The notes beneath the pieces are model-generated. The model was not told the DNA's origin. It was given only the letters and a program-made list of their open reading frames with translations, and made no database searches. Made by a program: the position numbers and the translations under genes. Positions 57,585-64,000 of a stretch of 64,000 bases of DNA are shown here, one piece after another (position 1 is the first letter of the stretch; every line of letters begins with the position of its first letter). The stretch is from Daphnia pulex (taxonomy: Eukaryota; Arthropoda; Branchiopoda; Diplostraca; Daphniidae), in assembly GCF_021134715.1 (NCBI RefSeq), contig NC_060028.1:1200501-1264500 (forward strand). The letters are read 5' to 3'.

Positions 57585-58917
57585 TTTATCGCTTAGTTTA
57601 ATTCGATTTGGCAACTAAACAGCAGCACTTTAGTCATGACGAATTAGCCCGTGGCTCCCGTTCCCTTTACTACCCATAGTCCATAAAAGCCGGTTACATC
57701 TTGTCAGTTTCATTCGTCGTGTCGTGTGGAATAGACAAACTGAGTTTTTGACTTGTAGCTTGTAGTTATGATTTTTGAAGAAGAGATTTATGAGCATGTC
57801 GTTCAAGGTATATCTTCATTTTTCTGTTGTGATATTGAAATTTGCGTGTTTTGGTGTTCATTTAGTTGGATATGATTTGCGTGTTTCAACTGTGTTTTGC
57901 TTTTGCAGTGGTGTTCTGCAGCCATGGTGTTATTGACTAACAGCCTAGACTGATTTACAATTGGCATTTCATACTACATTGTACGTGCGGTTTGTGATAC
58001 ATTCTGTTTCCTTTAGAAGTTCTAATTTGAAGTTCATCTTTGCTTTTCTTGTAGGTTTTATCATGGTTAGTCGATGGCTGATGTGCTGGCCACATGGTCT
58101 GATTCATTGATTATGGTCGACAAGGTTGAGGAGTGTGAAATGAATTGTGTAAGTGTGATTGTCATTGTGTTATTCATGTTTCTGATGTGATTATTACCAC
58201 AGACCTGTACTGATAGTTTTGAGGATAGTCGATTTTACTATGATTTTTAAAGATAATGGTATTCTTTGTATTTGTCTGAAATTTTCTAACTTTGCTTCAT
58301 TATTCCATTTCAGGATGCTTTCTTGGTATTGCAGCCACATGGTTTATGCTGAGTGTTCTTCTGGCAGGTAATTGATTGATAATTGTCATTTGTTAGTTGA
58401 TGTGCATTCAAATATCATTTGTGGGTCTCCTGTGATGATTTGGGCTCTCCCCGTCTTGGCTAACGGTAATCCTGCATTTGGGGGTCACTCACGGAGTACT
58501 TGCATTGCTCACTCAGACCCTCGGGAAGGTCTGAGACGAGGCTTTTCTCATTGTCGGAGAGTGATGCTCTAGCCGGGCAGCCTTTTCGCAAAGGCGCAGG
58601 GGAATAGAAAGAATATCGATTGGAGTGTCGTTAGTCCCATGATGTCCATTAGGACTAGGCGAAGACCTCCATTTCGATTGGAACTGCTTCTGTAGCTTGC
58701 TATTTTGAGTATAATTTGCGGGTTGTGGTTTGCCCTTTTACGGGCTGACTGCAAAACTCAATTCAGACTAATCTGCCGAAAGCCAATTGATGGGATTGTT
58801 GCTCTGTTTCTGAGGGGCTTGCATATTCAGTTTTTCATTTATTAGCTATCTTATGAACAATTATACAATTCTAAATTCTCATCTATTTGCAGATGTCGAC
58901 CCCTGATCTTCGTTTGT
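57575..58917 (+). repeat. RNase P RNA host repeat, copy C
   Basis: Direct relative of 51540-52885 and inverse relative of copy A. Similarity is lost just after the start of exon 4. Confidence 0.85.
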
Positions 58918-58920
58918 TTC
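57682..58920 (+). other. RNase P RNA host gene, copy C (spliced)
   Basis: CATAAAAG box at 57682-57689. Exon 1 ends at 57807 (donor GTATAT, weaker than in A and B). Exons 58055-58148 and 58314-58367 follow; exon 4 starts at 58893 and soon diverges. The RNase P RNA lies in intron 58368-58892. Confidence 0.6.
58456..58786 (+). ncRNA. RPR: RNase P RNA (nuclear), copy C
   Basis: About 331 nt; CR-I, CR-V, P4 and P1 (TTGGCTAACGG with CCGAAAGCCAA) are as in copy A. Differences to A and B lie mainly in loops (for example GGCGCAGGGG for GGCGCGGGGG, and AGGACTAGG for TGGATTAGG). All three copies look structurally sound. Confidence 0.85.
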
Positions 58921-59239
58921 AATCTTCAATTCTTGGGTAACACCTACAACAGTCAATATATTCTCTTGATAGTTTAGCATCCTTTCGATCTTGTAGCATT
59001 GCATGTAGGATTTTTTAAATATATTTTAATGACATTTTTCTATGTTACGCAAGTCTAGTGGGTAGTATTAAATTAGTTCATACCGAGCGAAAGGTGGATC
59101 ATTTCACTTTCTACCTTATTTATTGAATTGAATGTACTAGGCCTATTAGTTCACAACAAACGATGTGTTCACTCTGAATATTTAAAGTGGAAGTATAATT
59201 TTGAAAATTAACTGACAGTTGAAAATGTAGAACTTAGCT

Positions 59240-59550
59240 GATTTTGGTAGTCGCCGTAGGGGTCATTTTGCAGACTGCGGAAGGATTCATGATGGATGTG
59301 AATTGTAACAAGAGGACAACGCTCGTTGAGACTATTGGCGCAGGGCTCAAAAGGTTGACAATTGATTTATCTTCGATGTCATGTCGCTTGTCAGCTTTAG
59401 GAGTTCCTTAAGGATTTCTGTTTCGTTAAAAGCGATATTGGTGTATTTTACTCTTACACCTGTTGCATATACTAGCTGTCAAAGCGTTATGTTATTTTGT
59501 GTCACGTTCTCGACGCAATATATTGGCTTTAAATGTTTGTCCATTGTCGA
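59240..59550 (+). pseudogene. Decayed copy of small secreted peptide gene
   Basis: Plus-strand sequence still reads ILV-VAVGVILQTAEG and MDVNCNKRTTLVETIGAG, like the 42094 and 43171 genes. The CQPF region is then changed to CRLS, stops appear after it and the end is frameshifted. The downstream flank also matches about 42000-42060. Its position after RNase P copy C mirrors the order after copy A. Confidence 0.75.
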
Positions 59551-60111
59551 TATTTCTAAATATAAATTAGACAGAGTGTGGAACAAATCAACTTGTCGAA
59601 TGTGTTGCATGAATTGGACTAATGTTATGGACCCAGTCTACCCCAAGTCCCCAACCCTATATGCATACTGAGTTATTCACATGCTACACTTAAAGCTATT
59701 ATCGTAAACACTATCGGAAATACTGAAACAAAGGGAACAATTGTAGCATGATATTTTATTTTTAACCAATCTAATTTTCCATCTAGTTCACGGTATATAA
59801 ATAGTTAATCAAGATGTACATGGGATCTATACATGCTCTAGGTTAGATTTAGAAAAAAAAAATATTATAAAGATAAAAAACCAAAATGTGTCGTTTATTG
59901 TTTCGTTAATTCATTAGATCAATAATTTTGTTGTGAGACAGATATCAGTTAAAAACTAAATGTGAAGTTCTCCAGCATTAAGTCATACAGTGCAAAAAAT
60001 TTCAAGTCTTTTCGACGACATTATAATGTCCTTATTTCAGAAATGGAAATAAAATTTGCACAAAATTTGCATAAAAAAGTAAAAAAAGATCGATTCGAAA
60101 CGAATCGAAAG
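59551..60111. other. AT-rich spacer
   Basis: No gene seen; a 67-codon open frame at 59962-60165 runs into the tRNA-like gene and is not credible. Confidence 0.5.
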
Positions 60112-60210
60112 TTCGTAGAGCAGGATTCGAACCTGCGTCCTGTGGGAGCAGGGCCGTTAATATAACAGCCCAACTTATCCCACCGCTCTAGGCCTCTGAG
60201 CTATCTACGA
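60112..60210 (-). tRNA. Intron-containing tRNA-like gene, copy 3
   Basis: 99 nt on the minus strand. Acceptor stem TCGTAGA/TCTACGA, with a U-A first pair where other copies have U-G. Insert hairpin is GGGCTGTTA/TAACGGCCC, longer paired than in copies 1, 2 and 4. D-arm, anticodon stem and T-arm are unchanged. Confidence 0.7.
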
Positions 60211-60642
60211 ACTATTTAAATCGCTAAATTTTACATAAACACTTTTATTGCAATAAAAAAACTTCTTCAATGACAAACATGGATGCGCAATTGGACGACA
60301 GATTTCACGAAAGAAATGTTGCCTTTACCGTCGCGTCATAGGCCATTGTTTGTTCCCTAAATTGTCAATTATTACAGTCCAATAGTCCATTCATTTTATT
60401 CATTCGATTCAACCCAAAAATGTAAATTGCACGGTGGCGCCACCGACAGCGTTTATGCTATTGAAACGTTTTCTTATTTCATAGCTACAGCATGAGAGAA
60501 GGTTTCAAATGAAATCGAATTTTTCTAAAGTGATTTTGACGGCATTTAAAGTGCATATTTAATTAAAATTTAGTAAATAATTAAATGGAATTTGCATAAA
60601 AAAAGGGAAAAAAATTAAATTCGAATAAATTCGAATTTAAAG
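60211..60642. other. Spacer between tRNA-like copies 3 and 4
   Basis: AT-rich; no further feature seen. Confidence 0.5.
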
Positions 60643-60741
60643 TCCATAGAGCAGGATTCGAACCTGCGTCCTGTGGGAGCAGGGCCGTTTATATCACAGC
60701 CCAACTTATCCCACCGCTCTAGGCCTCTGAGCTATCTATGA
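60643..60741 (-). tRNA. Intron-containing tRNA-like gene, copy 4
   Basis: 99 nt on the minus strand. Acceptor stem TCATAGA/TCTATGG: both strands of the third pair changed (G-C to A-U) against the other copies, which preserves pairing. Insert as in copies 1 and 2. Confidence 0.7.
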
Positions 60742-61139
60742 ACTGCTAATAAATTGAATTGACCCGTATATATCATTAAGAATGGACTCCCTCCCATTGA
60801 TTCGAACAGTAATGCGATTTCCGGTGCGATCTAAATAAATTTCGTCTAATACGGTCAATGTCAATTGAGCTAAGCCCGCTAAACCCCCGTTGCTATGGTT
60901 ACTTTTATATTCTTATGTCTGTATACATCTCAACTAAATAAACCCATCACATGAAAAAGCTAGACGCAAAGATAAATCGTGGTCGCTAGACACTAATATT
61001 GAAGTTTAAATGAAGTTGGCAAAATTCAGTTTGGCTGATCGCATTTGTATTTAAAAAATATATATCTGACGTGACACTAACTTGCTTTTTAAAAAATACC
61101 CTCTGAGGCTCTGACAAAGGATTCTGAAGTTTTATATCG
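60742..61139. other. Inverted relative of 49080-49505
   Basis: No gene; shares many blocks with the region upstream of tRNA-like copy 2, in inverse. Confidence 0.55.
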
Positions 61140-63649
61140 TTACAACTGCAGCAATTTCATCAGCTCCGGCCGAATTATTTTCCCCAAATCGTTTCGAGGG
61201 ATTTTGTTGGTAAATCGTATTCCACCCCGCAATTTTTCTTCGTCCATAACTTTCTCTGTATTAATATTTAAAAAATTAAATCCAAATTAAGTTACCGATG
61301 TTTTCTCCTCAGATATTTCGTTTCACCGTTGTTACCGTTCATGTAAGCGATTAATTCCTCGGCCGTTACGTGCATCTCACGTGACAAAACGACGAACGCC
61401 AACGGCCATTCGCCGTCAATGTCGTGCGGAAGTCCAACCACAGCCGCATCCTCGACAGCAGGATGGGCCATCAAGTATTTTTCAACGTTGGTGGGCACCA
61501 CCTGCATTGCATCATTTAATTAATTCGGTTGGTTATTGACTATTATAAATAATTCTGATTTATTCTTACGTGGATATTACGATACTTGATGAGTTCCTTG
61601 TAGCGGCCTATGACGTAAACGTGTTCTTTCTCATCATAGTAGCCCTTATCGCCAGTATGGGCCCATCCGCCTCTGATGAATTCAGCCGTCTCCTGCACGT
61701 TGTAACATCATGAATGCAGAATCACGATTAACTATTAAAGTGATTTACCTTCGGTCTGTTGAGATATTCTTTCAACATGAAAGGCGATTGCAAGCAGATC
61801 TCCCCCACTTGATTCGGGCCGAGTTTTTCACCCGTTTCGCAGTCAATCACCTAATTGATTTTAATATTTACATATTCACGAGCATTGTATAACAAGTTCA
61901 ATTCGAATTTGAAAAAATTAGTCACCTTGAGTTTGCAGAATGGCCCCACTATTCCAACCGAACGAAAAACGTGCCCTTTAGAAAATCAATTTTAAATTCA
62001 TAAAAAACAGCGCGTTTATCATTTCGATTTCAAGGATTCACGTCAGGCCTATAATTATTACTTGCTATAGCTTGAGATTTGTCCAACGTCGCCCAGTCTG
62101 TTGGTGTGGGATGTTGGCAAGTCAACCCGACTTCGGTCATACCGTATGCCTGTATTATTATTTCGTCGTACGTATACATATAAAATTTATATGTCGATTA
62201 TTTTAAAATAATTAATAAATATTTAATAATAAATTTAATAATCGATAATTAAATCATTTCAATTGCATCTGAAATTTGTTTTACATTGTTAAGGAAGAGC
62301 AGGTTGGGCAGCTTGTCGAATATCTGGCGCTCGTACGCAGGATTAATGGACGATCCCGCGATGGAAACGGTCTTAACGCTCGACAAGTCGAATTTGTTCA
62401 AATGCGGATGCTTGCAAAGCCAAGCGATGTGAGCCGGAAACAAGCTTATTGCCACCGGCTTTCACAGATAAATAGAACGGATCATAAGAACAGTTTGAAT
62501 ATTTTTTAAATAGGATTTTTATTATCCACCTTGAATTGCTGAATGGCAGAGAGTAAATTGTCTTCACTAAAATCCGACAAGCAGTAGATGTCACGACACC
62601 CCAGTGTCATCCCTAGCAGCAGTGATAGTCCATAAGTGTTGTTCATTGGATTAACAAAAAGAAATTTGGTGCCAACTTGATTATCCGACGGTCTATGTTA
62701 TCGCCGAAAGATAAATGAGACTGGGAGATTAAATAAAAATTCAATTGGAAAATTGTGAACAACTCACTTAAAACGTGATAACGATCCAACGACTGTTTTA
62801 TGTGGCATAACGACGCATTTGGCCAATCCCGTTGTCCCACTGGTGTAAGCAAGCCAGGCCATAGAACTCATGTCGACATCATCCAGATTTTCAGGACATT
62901 CTTTCAATAAATGAATAAGAAGTTTTTAAAATTCGCCTTTAAAACGTTAGGATTTGTTTGTACCATCTCCGGGGTCTTTTAGCAACTCGTTAAATTGGGT
63001 ACAGCCAGTCACGGGTTCATCTCCGATTACAAACACTTCTCGTACAAAATCCAGTCCTTTGACAACGTCAACGATCCGACCAGCTCTGGCGTAATCGGTT
63101 AGTACAAACTTGTTGCCAATCTCTCTCATGCGATGATCAATGGCATCTTTGATTGTCAAATATAAAAACGAAGCATAAAATAAAATTGCACATTATGCTA
63201 TAAAATCATTATAGGCGATTTGATTACCGTGAGACAGGTTCACGCTGAGACAGGCTTGAGAGCCCCCGGCTCGCCAAACGGCCAGTGATACCAAAGGAAT
63301 TTCAATAAAGTTGGAACCAATCACAACTAACTTGTCACCCGTCTGGAAGCCTCTCTTGCGCAGCCCGGATGCCACTGATCTCATGCTCTGGAACAATTGA
63401 TGGTAAGTCATCGATTTACCTGTCGAAACATCCGTCTAAATAAATTCAAAGTAAATAATATTACTTCAAATTGGCGATTAATTATTTTTAAAGGTAGAAA
63501 ACCGCTTAACTTACTAGCCATTTTGAATTGCCGTGGGCTTCAACATTTTTTCGAATTGACGTTTCGATAAAAATACCAAGAGGGACATTGGGAATTTGGA
63601 ATTCACCTGAACTTCCCTCACCGATGAGCTCGTTGTCGATGATCGGCAT
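61140..63649 (-). CDS. Acyl-CoA synthetase, 4CL/luciferase-like (ANL family)
   Basis: Activates a carboxylic acid with ATP to an acyl-adenylate and then to a CoA thioester. Twelve exons close in frame to 546 aa: 63515-63649, 63228-63435, 62964-63146, 62768-62900, 62530-62692, 62285-62458, 62062-62149, 61926-61975, 61749-61850, 61570-61692, 61336-61501 and 61140-61255. The AMP-binding P-loop is YTSGTTGLAKCVVMPH. Further motifs are AYGMTE, GWAHTGDKGYYDE and GRYKELIKYRN. The C-terminal domain has EKLRGGIRF and catalytic Lys in PRNDLGKIIRPEL. Length equals the family norm. The end LLQL is not a peroxisomal SKL signal, so the enzyme is probably cytosolic. Substrate unknown; no evidence for light emission. 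Confidence 0.92.
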
Positions 63650-64000
63650 CTTCAATGTTCAAAGACTCGTTAAAGACTAACACAAGCCATCTAACATTGC
63701 GCTCCACAAATCCATAACCCGGAAATACGCACAGATAAGCTATAAATAGCAGCAACAATAAATCTTTTAATCACAGGAATTTATTCTTAAGGTTGTAGTA
63801 TTTTCATTCGAAAATCTCCATACAATGCTGTATAGATCAACGTGAGAAGGGAAAGGGGAGAGAGTGAAAAATAATCTCCAATGATGATTGATGAAACACG
63901 CTGCTTTGTTGTAACCGAACTCGAACCTCAATGTATATAAATCATTTAACAATGAGCGCTAAGATTTCTAGTTATGAATAAAACTGCTTTTCAATTATTC
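63650..64000. other. Upstream region of acyl-CoA synthetase
   Basis: No gene seen up to the window end. Confidence 0.5.

Noticed and set aside
61292..61335. Extra residues GNNGETKYLRRKHR at the end of synthetase exon 11
   Set aside because: Using the donor after ATGAACG gives EKVMDEEKLRGG, matching the family and keeping phase; the longer reading breaks the frame.

Overview
This window is nuclear DNA of an arthropod, most likely a crustacean close to Daphnia. That placement is an inference from chitin-binding (RR-type) cuticle genes, a visual-type arrestin, short introns of about 60-100 bp with canonical GT/AG ends, TATA-box promoters and clear animal orthologues. There are no bacterial features. 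Most multi-exon models were checked by confirming that splice phases close into one open frame.

Left part (1-39 kb): an RR cuticle gene (812-1520), a broken GPCR fragment, an arylalkylamine N-acetyltransferase-like GNAT gene, a furin/PC-like convertase (minus, 11 exons, 609 aa), a visual arrestin (6 exons, 395 aa), the SHPRH-like helicase/RING ligase (minus, 7 exons, 1264 aa), a 92-aa secreted structural-type protein, a possible orphan two-exon gene, a complete moesin gene (minus), splicing factor SF3A3 (506 aa) and three more RR cuticle genes.

Right part (39-64 kb): a region shaped by duplication and inversion. It holds two intact rhodopsin-like receptors and two receptor fragments, an inactive trypsin-like homologue, two small secreted Cys-containing peptide genes plus a decayed third copy, four intron-containing tRNA-like genes in two oppositely oriented pairs, a P-superfamily element with a THAP gene, a basic nuclear-type hypothetical protein, and a 546-aa acyl-CoA synthetase/luciferase-like enzyme. 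An inverted 4.5-kb copy of moesin (53112-57572) lies here. It carries a broken splice acceptor that should truncate the protein.

The most notable content is three copies of a roughly 330-nt structured RNA (43991-44320 minus, 52428-52760 plus, 58456-58786 plus) that I read as RNase P RNA. The call rests on the conserved CR-I and CR-V blocks, the P4 pairing between them and a P1 helix at the ends. Each copy lies in an intron of a duplicated, TATA-driven, spliced host gene. This fits the Pol II, recipient-gene-embedded RNase P RNA known from insects and crustaceans, here amplified to three loci within 15 kb. The moesin copy sits between two of them.
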